A stretch of DNA of 64,000 nucleotides from Paenibacillus sp. XY044 (GTDB taxonomy: Bacteria; Bacillota; Bacilli; Paenibacillales; Paenibacillaceae): the NCBI RefSeq assembly GCF_002257645.1, contig NZ_NQMO01000005.1, positions 496,001 to 560,000 on the forward strand, written 5' to 3'. The notes beneath the pieces were generated by a model that did no database searches, was not told the DNA's origin, and saw only the letters and a list, made by a program, of their open reading frames with translations. Shown here one piece after another: positions 25,527-33,416 of the stretch. The translations under genes were made by a program, and so were the position numbers. The number at the start of each line of letters is the position of its first letter. Within the stretch, counting starts at the first letter, position 1.

Positions 25527-26441
25527 CTAACGTTTTGATTTGGTCATAAATTGACGAAGCGGAAATGCGAGATCCAGAATGCCGATAATCCGCATCGGCG
25601 GGAATAACAGAATGGGAATCGCGAACAGCAGCGGAATGACGGGATGCCATTTCCGCTTGTGCCCCAAAAAGAAGAAGAAGCCAATCGCTTGAATCATAAA
25701 GCAAATATGCAGAAGCGGCAGCAAGTTCGCGGCAATCAAATCGAGAAAGCTGCTTTTTGATCCGCTTGCGAAAATTTCAATAATGACACCAATCAGATAA
25801 TACCAGATCAGAGATCTCGGCAGCATCCATTCGCGGGCCGGCTTCAGTCTTGGAACAGAGAAGCCCATGCTTTCCATGATCGGACGGGCAAGCGCGTGCG
25901 TGATCACCGCCATCATAAAGGAACTGACAATCATGGCGAAAGGAATCATCTGCACCGTGGCGTCGCTTACCATCTGCATCTCCTCGGGAGACCAAGCCAT
26001 ATCCGAAATCAGCGGGTTGCTTCCTCCCACATCGCGAAGCGGGGACATCGTCATTTTGACAATGTCATGGACATAGCTCGACAGATCAAAATGGAAGAAT
26101 GCCGTTCCGATCAACAGCAGGATCAGCAGCTCCGCCAGAATGGTGCCCGCACCCAGCATTAATGTCCGGATAGCCGGAACCCTTCTCTTATAAGCCCGAC
26201 CCATAATCAGAGCAGGGATCATAAAATAAACGGCGAGCAGCAAATACACCGGATGTACAAGGTAGGCAATCAACCAAACCGGGAGCACATGCAGTACGAA
26301 CGATTTGACGTTTAGTGTTGCGAATAGGATTGCGCCCGGCAGTATCAGAAAAAAGACGGTCACAATCGAGAAAGGAGATAGTAAAGATAGCAGCAGGAGC
26401 AAATAGACGACACTCCAAACTACCGACCAGCGCATTTTCAA
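25527..26441 (-). CDS. yybS: DUF2232 membrane protein YybS
   Basis: An integral membrane protein of about 304 residues with roughly seven to eight hydrophobic segments, of the YybS (DUF2232) family that precedes gdpP in Bacillota. The function is not established. Candidate starts are GTG 26450, TTG 26441 and ATG 26435; TTG 26441 is chosen because AAGAGGTG lies 6 bases upstream. The next gene starts only about 10 bases past its stop. Confidence 0.88.
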   Translation of the reverse strand: MKMRWSVVWSVVYLLLLLSLLSPFSIVTVFFLILPGAILFATLNVKSFVLHVLPVWLIAYLVHPVYLLLAVYFMIPALIMGRAYKRRVPAIRTLMLGAGTILAELLILLLIGTAFFHFDLSSYVHDIVKMTMSPLRDVGGSNPLISDMAWSPEEMQMVSDATVQMIPFAMIVSSFMMAVITHALARPIMESMGFSVPRLKPAREWMLPRSLIWYYLIGVIIEIFASGSKSSFLDLIAANLLPLLHICFMIQAIGFFFFLGHKRKWHPVIPLLFAIPILLFPPMRIIGILDLAFPLRQFMTKSKR

Positions 26442-26446
26442 TGTGT

Positions 26447-26749
26447 TCACCTCTTACGCATATGTTCTTCCAGCGCGGAAATATCCTGGTACCAATCTTC
26501 AAGCTGGTGACCTTCCTGTTTATGCTTCTTCAGTTTGTCGAGCAGCAGATTATCCATGTCCTTGTAGGACATGCCGAGCCTGCGGGCCAGTATGTAAGAG
26601 CTCATGATCAAGCTGGCGAGACTGTCACCCACCCGGGTGGTGCTGCCTTCCCACAAGGCTTTGAAAAGACGGGATACGTGGTCTACGACTTCGGTTTTCA
26701 GCCATTCAATGACTTTAGCGCGTTTGGCTACATCCAAATCCTTTGGCAT
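26447..26749 (-). CDS. MazG-like family protein
   Basis: A 100-residue, all-helical protein resembling the small MazG-like family of Bacillota (VIEWLKTEVVDHVSRLFKALWEG). It lacks the full set of acidic metal ligands of true MazG pyrophosphatases, so activity is uncertain. It is the first gene of the yybS/gdpP/rplI/dnaB operon, with its stop against the yybS start. Its leader contains attenuator-like element B. Confidence 0.8.
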   Translation of the reverse strand: MPKDLDVAKRAKVIEWLKTEVVDHVSRLFKALWEGSTTRVGDSLASLIMSSYILARRLGMSYKDMDNLLLDKLKKHKQEGHQLEDWYQDISALEEHMRKR

Positions 26750-26770
26750 GCCTCTAGGTCACACTCCCTC

Positions 26771-26834
26771 AAATAACCCCACGATGTGGGGCTTTATCCT
26801 CCGATGCCTATTCAGTTATTCTTCGGCGGCCCCG
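26771..26834 (-). ncRNA. Attenuator-like leader element, copy B
   Basis: It lies in the untranslated leader of the MazG-like/dnaB operon. On the minus strand it begins GGGGCCGCCGAAG, continues with ACTGAATAGGCATCGGAG, then AAAGCCCCACatcGTGGGG and TTATTT. The 3' hairpin (CCCCAC/GTGGGG plus T-rich tail) looks like a terminator. The 5' GGGGC can instead pair with the GCCCC of that hairpin, giving mutually exclusive structures. Confidence 0.5.
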
Positions 26835-26877
26835 ATCAGCAAATACTCCTTACTTAAGTGAAAAAGCTTTATTCTCC

Positions 26878-26906
26878 ATTATAGCATAAAATATAGTCTC
26901 TCACGA
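26878..26906 (-). promoter_or_regulatory. Promoter of the MazG-like/yybS/gdpP/rplI/dnaB operon
   Basis: Perfect extended -10 (TGCTATAAT, hexamer 26878-26883) with a weak -35 (TCGTGA, 26901-26906) at 17 bases. It gives a leader of about 120 bases that includes element B. Confidence 0.65.
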
Positions 26907-26934
26907 AAAGCCACCCCGGGCATAATACGGCGGC

Positions 26935-26994
26935 AAACATCCCACAAAGTGGGGTAATTCCCCTTATGCCGTGTTAATCTTGCGGGGACCCCAA
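26935..26994 (-). ncRNA. Attenuator-like structured element, copy C
   Basis: On the minus strand: GGGGTCCCCGC at the 5' side, a variable middle, then ACCCCACtttGTGGGA and a T-rich tail. It shares its frame with copies A and B but diverges more in the middle. It lies between the CBS gene terminator and the dnaB operon promoter, so it is not in an obvious leader. Confidence 0.4.
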
Positions 26995-27012
26995 ATGAAT
27001 AAATGATAAGGC

Positions 27013-27055
27013 AAAAAAGACCTGCCATCCCGTACATCCCAATCCAAGCAGGTCT
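27013..27055 (-). terminator. Terminator of the CBS-domain gene
   Basis: AGACCTGC/GCAGGTCT stem (27018-27025 and 27048-27055) with a six-T run on the minus strand, about 50 bases past the stop at 27107. Confidence 0.78.
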
Positions 27056-27106
27056 CTTGTCATTGCCTATTCAAAATCTTGCCCATCTTCCTCTAAAACC
27101 AGCGGA

Positions 27107-27559
27107 TTAACGGGTCTCTATGGATGCCTTAGTTTCCTCCGGTTCCTTCGATTCCTTGGAGACGAACTTCTCGCAATATTCGATAATCTGGCTTCTGCGC
27201 ACAATGCCGATAAACCGGTTCATATCATCCACCACCGGCACAAAGTTCTGCACTTTCGCCAGGTTAATCAGATCTTCCATATTCGCGTCGATGGACACCG
27301 GCTTATTAAACACTTTGAGCGGAACTTCCTTCAGCAGAAATTTGGACGTGTTCTCAAAGGTCACCTTTCCACCGGAATTCTTCATATACCAGAGCAGATC
27401 GCCTTCCGTTACCGTTCCTGCATATTCCCCGTTCTTTCCGACGATCGGTACGGCCGTGTACCTGTGATACTCCATCCGTTCCAGCGTTTGCCGCAGCGTC
27501 GAGTCCATGGTGACACTGACCACTTCCTGTTTAGGGAGCAGAAAAAACGCTATATTCAT
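27107..27559 (-). CDS. CBS-domain pair protein
   Basis: A 150-residue cytoplasmic protein consisting of two CBS motifs (about residues 15-65 and 75-135) that form one nucleotide-binding module. Family members sense adenine nucleotides, and some bind c-di-AMP. It stands close to the gdpP operon, but the ligand cannot be told from sequence. GAGGAGG lies 9 bases before the ATG. An unusually structured region of about 310 bases precedes it. Confidence 0.82.
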   Translation of the reverse strand: MNIAFFLLPKQEVVSVTMDSTLRQTLERMEYHRYTAVPIVGKNGEYAGTVTEGDLLWYMKNSGGKVTFENTSKFLLKEVPLKVFNKPVSIDANMEDLINLAKVQNFVPVVDDMNRFIGIVRRSQIIEYCEKFVSKESKEPEETKASIETR

Positions 27560-27874
27560 GAAAATTGATCCTCCTCTACCCTTTTCAAGGTTCCCCTAAC
27601 TCCATACGTTTCAAACTGTCCATTGTTTCAATGGGGACGCAAAATCAGCAGCCGAACCTGTGGCTGCCGATCATCGCCCCGCATTTTAGATCCCGCAATT
27701 CAGACCTTAACAAATTGCGGTTTGTTTTCTCTATAAGCGAACCAGAAGGCTCGTTTTTTAGATATAAGAAGTACTAAACCTCGGAGAAGCCACTTCCTTA
27801 TATCGCAAGAATAACTTCCACCTTCCGCTAAATGCGGTCTGGCTGCTAAACATGTTCATCGATAGACGTTTTTC
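27560..27874. other. Structured intergenic region before the CBS gene
   Basis: No credible gene; a 70-codon plus-strand ORF here has no ribosome site. Four stem-loops can be drawn: CCATTG/CAATGG (about 27621-27637), GCAGCC/GGCTGC (about 27649-27669), CCGCAATT/AATTGCGG (about 27693-27720), and CGAACC/GGCTCG (27738-27753). The last is followed by TTTTTT, a terminator on the plus strand. It may be a leader of the CBS gene or a plus-strand small RNA. Confidence 0.45.
27738..27759 (+). terminator. Terminator-like hairpin, plus strand
   Basis: CGAACC-AGAA-GGCTCG followed by six T. No plus-strand gene lies upstream, so it suggests an unannotated short plus-strand transcript or reduction of readthrough toward the LCP gene. 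Confidence 0.45.
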
Positions 27875-28894
27875 TTACTTTGCAGCAGTCGTTTCTTCCT
27901 TCTTATCCAGCATATCCGGCGTCAACAGCTGATCCGAAGGGGTATCGGGATTCTCCCAGCTGTCAATCAGCTTCTTGGCATTCTGAACATCCTTCTTGAT
28001 TGGTTCATCATAATAGATGCCGTCAATCTTCATGCCTTCGCCCATGATCGTATAGGCGGTCATCTCAGCCTTATCGCCGGCCAGCACTTGTTTCGCTAAA
28101 CTGATAATAAAATTGGGCTGCATATCCGTTTTGAAATTGTCACCCATAATTTCGAGCAGATCCGGAATTTTGGAAATTTGATTCAGGTTCAGCATCCGGT
28201 TGGCCACCGCATCCAAAAAGACCTGCTGGCGCTTCGTCCGGTTAAAATCGCTGTCTTCCCGATAGCGCACATAGTTCAGCGCTTCTTCGCCGCTGTAAAT
28301 GGGTTTATTGGCTTTGACCGTAAATTTCTCGTGATCCTTGCCTTTGTTGACAATATCTTTGCCGATCGGCAGCTCCACGCCGCCCAGCGCGTCTACCGCG
28401 TCCTTCAGACCCTTAAAATTGATGGTGGCATAATAATTGATACGATGGTCCAGGAACGCTTCGACGGTATCCTTGGACATCTGCTGACCTCCAAAGGCAT
28501 ACGCATGGGTGATTTTATCCTTTTTGCCTTTGCCTACAATCTCCGTATACGTGTCCCGCGGAATCGAAATGAGCAGCACTTTGGAATCCTTTGGACGCAC
28601 GACGGAATAAATGATCGTATCTGAACGCGAAGGTTCGCTGTCCCGCTGGTCGGATCCGAGCAGCAGCACCGAGAACGGCTTGCTTTGGTACGCAATCTTC
28701 TCTACCGGCTTGCTCGGCACGTTATCCTGGGACGTCAACGGCTGATACGATTTCTGCAGCGAGCTTTCCACTTGCTTGGACAGGAACAGGTCAAAGGCCA
28801 TGACTGCGAGCTGCTTGCGGAAGAGATAAGCCCCTCCGGCCAGAAGCAGCAAAATCACAGTTAACGTTATATATGTTTTTGTTCTCTTTTTCAT
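27875..28894 (-). CDS. LytR-CpsA-Psr family cell-wall glycopolymer ligase
   Basis: A 339-residue membrane-anchored enzyme. It has a short cytoplasmic tail, one membrane helix (about 8-26) and an extracytoplasmic LCP domain. Key residues seen: the D/R/D cluster in LLGSDQRDSEPSRSDTI and the arginine of SIPRDTYTEI, plus the FNRTKRQQVFLDA segment. LCP proteins transfer teichoic acid or other glycopolymers from undecaprenyl carriers to peptidoglycan. It is a monocistronic-looking gene. Confidence 0.92.
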   Translation of the reverse strand: MKKRTKTYITLTVILLLLAGGAYLFRKQLAVMAFDLFLSKQVESSLQKSYQPLTSQDNVPSKPVEKIAYQSKPFSVLLLGSDQRDSEPSRSDTIIYSVVRPKDSKVLLISIPRDTYTEIVGKGKKDKITHAYAFGGQQMSKDTVEAFLDHRINYYATINFKGLKDAVDALGGVELPIGKDIVNKGKDHEKFTVKANKPIYSGEEALNYVRYREDSDFNRTKRQQVFLDAVANRMLNLNQISKIPDLLEIMGDNFKTDMQPNFIISLAKQVLAGDKAEMTAYTIMGEGMKIDGIYYDEPIKKDVQNAKKLIDSWENPDTPSDQLLTPDMLDKKEETTAAK

Positions 28895-29342
28895 TAAGGG
28901 ATTCCTTCTTTAAATTTAGAATAAAAAATGAATTATAGCCAGGTCGAGCTCGTACTTCCATCCCTCCCTTCTATATATACACGAGGGGCGAAGGCTTGAC
29001 GCACAAGCTTGCCCACTGCCGTTTGGGTATAAAGTCATAGTCAAACGACATTTACATTGTAAACGCAAACGAAACAAAAGAAAACCTTAAAAAGGTAACA
29101 GCATTACCGGAATGAGGATATTTCTATCAACGTACATCCAAGTTAGCCAGACCGCATTTAGAGGAAATTTTTCTTGCGGATAGATGAATGCCGGGTCTTT
29201 GAAGCCTAGACTTTCTTAATTTTTAAAAAAACAGCCCTGCTCCGGCGCATTGCCGCAAGCAGGGCTGTATATGGAACGTTCAGAAGGACCCCAATCCTTC
29301 CTGTATACAATTAGCATATCACTCTAAAATCGGAATAGAATA
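28895..29342. other. Gene-free interval between the LCP gene and the oligopeptide operon
   Basis: It contains the LCP promoter region (TATATA-rich stretch near 28972-28980), a 13-bp palindrome TTTACATTGTAAA at 29051-29063, and the dpp operon terminator at 29225-29268. No ORF worth calling. Confidence 0.6.
29225..29268 (-). terminator. Terminator of the oligopeptide ABC operon
   Basis: Ten-base perfect stem ACAGCCCTGC/GCAGGGCTGT with an inner GGC/GCC stem and a run of seven T on the minus strand, 75 bases past the dppF-like stop. Confidence 0.88.
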
Positions 29343-30347
29343 TTACTTCAAGCTGTTCAGATCCGAGCCGCCCTCCACGCCGATCGGGAAGTGGCAGGCC
29401 ACCTGGCGCCCAGGAATCACTTCCGTCAGGGCCGGTTCCACTTGGCTGCATTTCTCTTGAGCGAACGGGCAGCGCGGATGGAAACGGCAGCCGGACGGCG
29501 GATTGGCCGGAGACGGCACATCGCCCTGAAGGACGATCCGGTTGCGCTTTTTCGTTGGCGACGGCTTCGGAATTGCGGACAGAAGCGCCGCGGTGTAAGG
29601 ATGCAGCGGGTTGGCGTACAGCGTTTCCGTTTCGCCGACTTCAACCATTTTGCCGAGGTACATGACGCCGACGCGGTCGGAAATGTGCCGGACGACGTTC
29701 AGGCCGTGGGCGATGAACAGGAACGTCAGGCCCATTTCACGCTGCAGCTTCATCAGAAGATTGATGACCTGCGATTGAACCGACACGTCAAGTGCGGATA
29801 CCGCTTCGTCGGCCACGATGAATTTCGGATTCAGTGCGATGGCGCGGGCGATCCCGATCCGCTGGCGCTGACCGCCGGAAAATTCATGCGGATACCGGTT
29901 CCGGCGGGAAGCGTCCAAACCGACCAGCTCCATCAGCTCGATGACGCGTTTTTCGATCTGCGACGAAGACATCTTCGTATGGACCTTCAGTGGTTCGCCG
30001 ATAATATCCTTGACCAGGAAGCGAGGGTTCAGGGAACCGAACGGATCCTGAAAAATAATCTGCATTTCCTCGCGCATTTTGTTCAATTCCTTGGAGCCCA
30101 TGGAATGAATATCGCGCCCGTTAAATTTAACGGCACCGGCAGTAGCGTTCTGCAGCCGGAGAATGACCCGGCCCAGCGTCGACTTGCCGCATCCGGACTC
30201 GCCTACGAGTCCGAAGGTTTCACCTTCGCGGATCGTGATGGACACGTCGTCGACCGCTTTGACGTTGCCCACAACGCGGTTCAGCAGTCCTTTATGGATA
30301 GGGAAATACTTCTTCACGTGCTCTACTTCGATCAAGTTCTTAGCCAT
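29343..30347 (-). CDS. Di/oligopeptide ABC transporter ATP-binding protein (DppF/OppF)
   Basis: A 334-residue ATPase with Walker A GESGCGKST, the signature LSGGQRQRIGIARA-type sequence and Walker B FIVADE. The C-terminal oligopeptide extension contains the GCRFHPRCPFAQEKC cysteine cluster seen in peptide transporters. ATG 30347 has AGGGGG about 8 bases upstream. It is the last gene of the five-gene operon and overlaps the preceding ATPase gene by 8 bases. It partners DppD to drive import. Confidence 0.94.
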   Translation of the reverse strand: MAKNLIEVEHVKKYFPIHKGLLNRVVGNVKAVDDVSITIREGETFGLVGESGCGKSTLGRVILRLQNATAGAVKFNGRDIHSMGSKELNKMREEMQIIFQDPFGSLNPRFLVKDIIGEPLKVHTKMSSSQIEKRVIELMELVGLDASRRNRYPHEFSGGQRQRIGIARAIALNPKFIVADEAVSALDVSVQSQVINLLMKLQREMGLTFLFIAHGLNVVRHISDRVGVMYLGKMVEVGETETLYANPLHPYTAALLSAIPKPSPTKKRNRIVLQGDVPSPANPPSGCRFHPRCPFAQEKCSQVEPALTEVIPGRQVACHFPIGVEGGSDLNSLK

Positions 30348-31368
30348 TTGCATTTCCCCCTATTCCACCGCTTACCGAAACTCCATTACGATCCTTGCCT
30401 TCATACAGCCAGCACTTCGTGCTGTGTTCTTCGCCGATCTGGATATCGCCCGGTTCCACCTGACGGCATTTATCCATCACATGCGGACAGCGCGGGTTAA
30501 AGCGGCATCCTTTCGGCAGATTGCCCAGACCCGGAATGGTGCCCTTGATCGTGTACAATTCGTTGCCGCGTTTGCCTTCAAATCCCGGGATGGACTGCAG
30601 AAGGCCAACCGTGTACGGATGCGAAGGATTTGAGAAAATCTCTTCAACGGTACCCTGCTCGACGATCGAGCCCGCGTACATAACCGCAATGTGGTCGGCA
30701 ACCTCGGCGGCTACGCCCATATCATGCGTGATCAGCAGAATAGCCATGCCGAGCTCTTCCTTCAGCTTCATCAGGAGTTCCAAAATTTGAGCCTGCACCG
30801 TCACGTCCAGCGCGGTCGTCGGTTCGTCCGCGATCAAGAGTTCCGGTTTGCAGGCGAGTGCAATCGCGATGACGACGCGCTGACACATACCGCCCGACAA
30901 CTCGTGCGGGTACTGCTTGGCTCTCATTTCCGGAGCCGGTATACCTACCAGACGAAGCAGTTCGATTGCTTCTTTCCAAGCTTCGCTGTGGCTCTTATTC
31001 TGATGCAAGCGCAGGCTTTCCGCAATCTGCTCGCCCACGGTAAAGACGGGGTTAAGCGCAGACATCGGGTCCTGGAAAATCATCGCGATCTTGTTGCCGC
31101 GGATTGATTTCATTTGGTCTTGCTCTTTAGATGCAAGGTCATCGCCATTAAACCGGATGTTACCTTCCAGTATACTGCCCCCTGCATAATCTATCAGACG
31201 CATGATGGATAAAGAGGTAACACTTTTGCCGCTGCCGGACTCGCCGACGAGGCAGAGCGTCTGTCCTTTTTCGATATTGAGTGAGATCCGGTCCGTCGCT
31301 TTGACGAAACCATTCTCGGACATAAATGCCGTGGTCAGATTCCGGATTTCGAGTAGTTTTTCCGCCAT
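30340..31368 (-). CDS. Di/oligopeptide ABC transporter ATP-binding protein (DppD/OppD)
   Basis: A 342-residue ATPase with Walker A GESGSGKSV, LSGGMCQRVVIAIAL signature and Walker B LLIADEPTTALD, and a C-terminal cysteine cluster (GCRFNPRCPHVMDKC). It starts inside the end of the permease gene (34-base overlap) and overlaps the next ATPase gene, so the operon is translationally coupled. Opp systems pair two different ATPases, as here. Confidence 0.94.
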   Translation of the reverse strand: MAEKLLEIRNLTTAFMSENGFVKATDRISLNIEKGQTLCLVGESGSGKSVTSLSIMRLIDYAGGSILEGNIRFNGDDLASKEQDQMKSIRGNKIAMIFQDPMSALNPVFTVGEQIAESLRLHQNKSHSEAWKEAIELLRLVGIPAPEMRAKQYPHELSGGMCQRVVIAIALACKPELLIADEPTTALDVTVQAQILELLMKLKEELGMAILLITHDMGVAAEVADHIAVMYAGSIVEQGTVEEIFSNPSHPYTVGLLQSIPGFEGKRGNELYTIKGTIPGLGNLPKGCRFNPRCPHVMDKCRQVEPGDIQIGEEHSTKCWLYEGKDRNGVSVSGGIGGNANG

Positions 31369-32324
31369 TTGTCCAGCCTCCTCCGGGAAATCTTCTTCTG
31401 TCTAGGGTCCATCGCATCGCGGATACCGTCGCCGATGAAGTTGACGGCAAGCACGACCGCCAGGATACAAACCCCTGGATAAATGGCCTGCAACGGGTCA
31501 ATCAGCATAAATTCCTGCGAGTTGCTCAGCATAAGTCCCCAGCTTGTGGCCGGTGCCTGGATACCCAGACCCAGGTAGGACAATCCGGACTCGGAAAGAA
31601 TCGCGCCCCCTACCATTAGGGTGGCGTTAACGATGATCGGAAAGCTTGCGTTACGAAGCAAATGTCTGAAAATAATGCCTGTTTTGGAAACGCCGATTGC
31701 TCGGGCAGCCTCCACATACTGCATTTCACGAAGCTGCAGGTACGTACCGCGAACGAGCCGGGCCACGCCCATCCAGCTTGTAAAGGCCAAAATCATAATC
31801 ATATATTGGATTTTCGTTCCGAAAATCGCCATAACCAAAATGTTCAGGAACAGCGTCGGAATCGAGTTCATGACGTCAATCAGACGCATAAAGATCGTAT
31901 CGATCCAGCCGCCGAAGAAGCCGGAAATCGCACCGACCAATGTACCGATGATAACGGAAATGGCCGCGACGGAAAATCCGACCAGCAGGGAAATCTGACC
32001 GCTGTGCAGCAGTCTCGAGAAAATATCGCGTCCCAGCTCGTCTGTGCCCAGAAGGTGATCGCCAGAGCCTGGCTTCAAGTTGGCGTTCATCAGGTCGATC
32101 TTAGCCGGGTCATAGGGCGAAATAACGTTTGCCAGTACGGATATCACGACAAAAAAGAGCAATACGATAAGCCCGGTTACGGCATAAGGATTACGGAGAA
32201 ATTTCTTCACGACCGTCATCCACGGGCCCGGAGGCTTCTTGGAAGGGGGAAGTGGCGCGCTTGCCGGTTCCGTATGCTCAGATGCCTGAACATTAGGAGC
32301 TGTCTCGATGTTCATGTCACTCAT
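31335..32324 (-). CDS. Di/oligopeptide ABC transporter permease (DppC/OppC)
   Basis: A 329-residue inner permease with an extended N-terminal tail (proline-rich, residues 1-30), then about six membrane segments. The conserved EAARAIGVSKTGIIFRHLLRN coupling loop is present. The ATG has AGGAGG 9 bases upstream and overlaps the stop of the dppB-like gene (ATGA). Confidence 0.93.
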   Translation of the reverse strand: MSDMNIETAPNVQASEHTEPASAPLPPSKKPPGPWMTVVKKFLRNPYAVTGLIVLLFFVVISVLANVISPYDPAKIDLMNANLKPGSGDHLLGTDELGRDIFSRLLHSGQISLLVGFSVAAISVIIGTLVGAISGFFGGWIDTIFMRLIDVMNSIPTLFLNILVMAIFGTKIQYMIMILAFTSWMGVARLVRGTYLQLREMQYVEAARAIGVSKTGIIFRHLLRNASFPIIVNATLMVGGAILSESGLSYLGLGIQAPATSWGLMLSNSQEFMLIDPLQAIYPGVCILAVVLAVNFIGDGIRDAMDPRQKKISRRRLDKWRKNYSKSGI

Positions 32325-33292
32325 GCCGATTTTCCTCCTTTACTTCCAAGTTTCACGCGTGGGTCGACGATCTTGTACAGAATGTCAGCAAGGAAGTTGC
32401 CGGCAACAACGACCACAGCCGTTATAAGCGTAATCGCCATCAGTACCGAATACTCGCGCGAACGGGCCATTTCGACGAACAAGCGCCCCATGCCCGGCCA
32501 GTTAAATACGCTTTCCGTCAGCGTCGCACCGCCGACCAGAATCGGCAGATCCAGGCCGATGATCGTAATAATCGGAATCAAAGCATTGCGCAGCGCATGC
32601 CGGAAAATGACCTTGCGTTCAGGCACGCCCTTCGCACGGGCCGTACGGATATAGTCCTGCTCCAGCACTTCGAGCATACTAGAACGCGCGTATTTGGAAT
32701 ACGAAGCCAAGAAACCAAGCACCAAGACGGAGCATGGCAGAATCAGGTGATACAGCAGGTTACCGAAGTTCCCTTGCTTATCCATGTCATACATGTCGGA
32801 CAGCGGGAGCCAGTCTAGTTTTAAGGAAAACAATTCCTGCAGGATGATCCCGAACCAGAACGCAGGCATCGCAAAGCCTATATAACTGACGAAGTTGGCC
32901 GTCTGGTCGGATATGCCGTACACTTTCGTACTGTTGTATATCCCCCAAGGGATCGCAATTAATAACGCGATAAACCAGGCGAACGCCATTAGTTTGATCG
33001 TGTTGCCAACCGTTGGCCACAAAACCTCACCTACTGGCAGGTTGTTTTTAAATGTATGACCCAGGTCACCTTTCAGCATGTTCGTCAGCCAAATGACATA
33101 CTGGGTAGGGACCGGCTTATCCAGACCCATATTGTGGGCTTGAATCTTTGCGGTTTCAGGCGATACTCCAGGGGCCATCATCATCTGTGTGGGACCGCCT
33201 GGCGCAGCGTGAATAAGGCCGAATGCAACCAAAGAGATCAGAAACAAGACCAGTATCGATTGCAGTAAGCGGCGGATGAAGTATTCAGTCAT
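32321..33292 (-). CDS. Di/oligopeptide ABC transporter permease (DppB/OppB)
   Basis: A 323-residue permease with the family N-terminus MTEYFIRRLLQSILVLFLISL, about six membrane segments and the coupling loop YIRTARAKGVPERKVIFRHALRN. AGGAGG lies ahead of ATG 33292; a longer in-frame start at 33322 is less likely. It follows the binding-protein gene after a gap that contains a G/C-rich hairpin. Confidence 0.93.
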   Translation of the reverse strand: MTEYFIRRLLQSILVLFLISLVAFGLIHAAPGGPTQMMMAPGVSPETAKIQAHNMGLDKPVPTQYVIWLTNMLKGDLGHTFKNNLPVGEVLWPTVGNTIKLMAFAWFIALLIAIPWGIYNSTKVYGISDQTANFVSYIGFAMPAFWFGIILQELFSLKLDWLPLSDMYDMDKQGNFGNLLYHLILPCSVLVLGFLASYSKYARSSMLEVLEQDYIRTARAKGVPERKVIFRHALRNALIPIITIIGLDLPILVGGATLTESVFNWPGMGRLFVEMARSREYSVLMAITLITAVVVVAGNFLADILYKIVDPRVKLGSKGGKSA

Positions 33293-33352
33293 TGTTGATC
33301 CTCCTAGAGATTTTACGGACACGGACGCCTAATCATCATCCTTTTTAAACAC

Positions 33353-33390
33353 AAAAAAGGGTGGAGGGGAAGTTTCCTCCCCCTCTAGCA
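33353..33390 (-). promoter_or_regulatory. Intercistronic hairpin between binding protein and permeases
   Basis: On the minus strand a purine-rich arm (GAGGGGGAGG) and pyrimidine-rich arm (CCCCTCC) are followed by TTTTTT. Such a partial terminator after the binding-protein gene commonly lowers permease expression relative to the binding protein. The pairing is imperfect. Confidence 0.5.
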
Positions 33391-33416
33391 CCGTTGTAAC
33401 TGCCTATGTTGTCTAA

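Noticed and set aside
27565..27777. Plus-strand ORF of 70 codons between the CBS and LCP genes
   Set aside because: No ribosome site, no domain, and the DNA is dominated by hairpins that fit an RNA role better.
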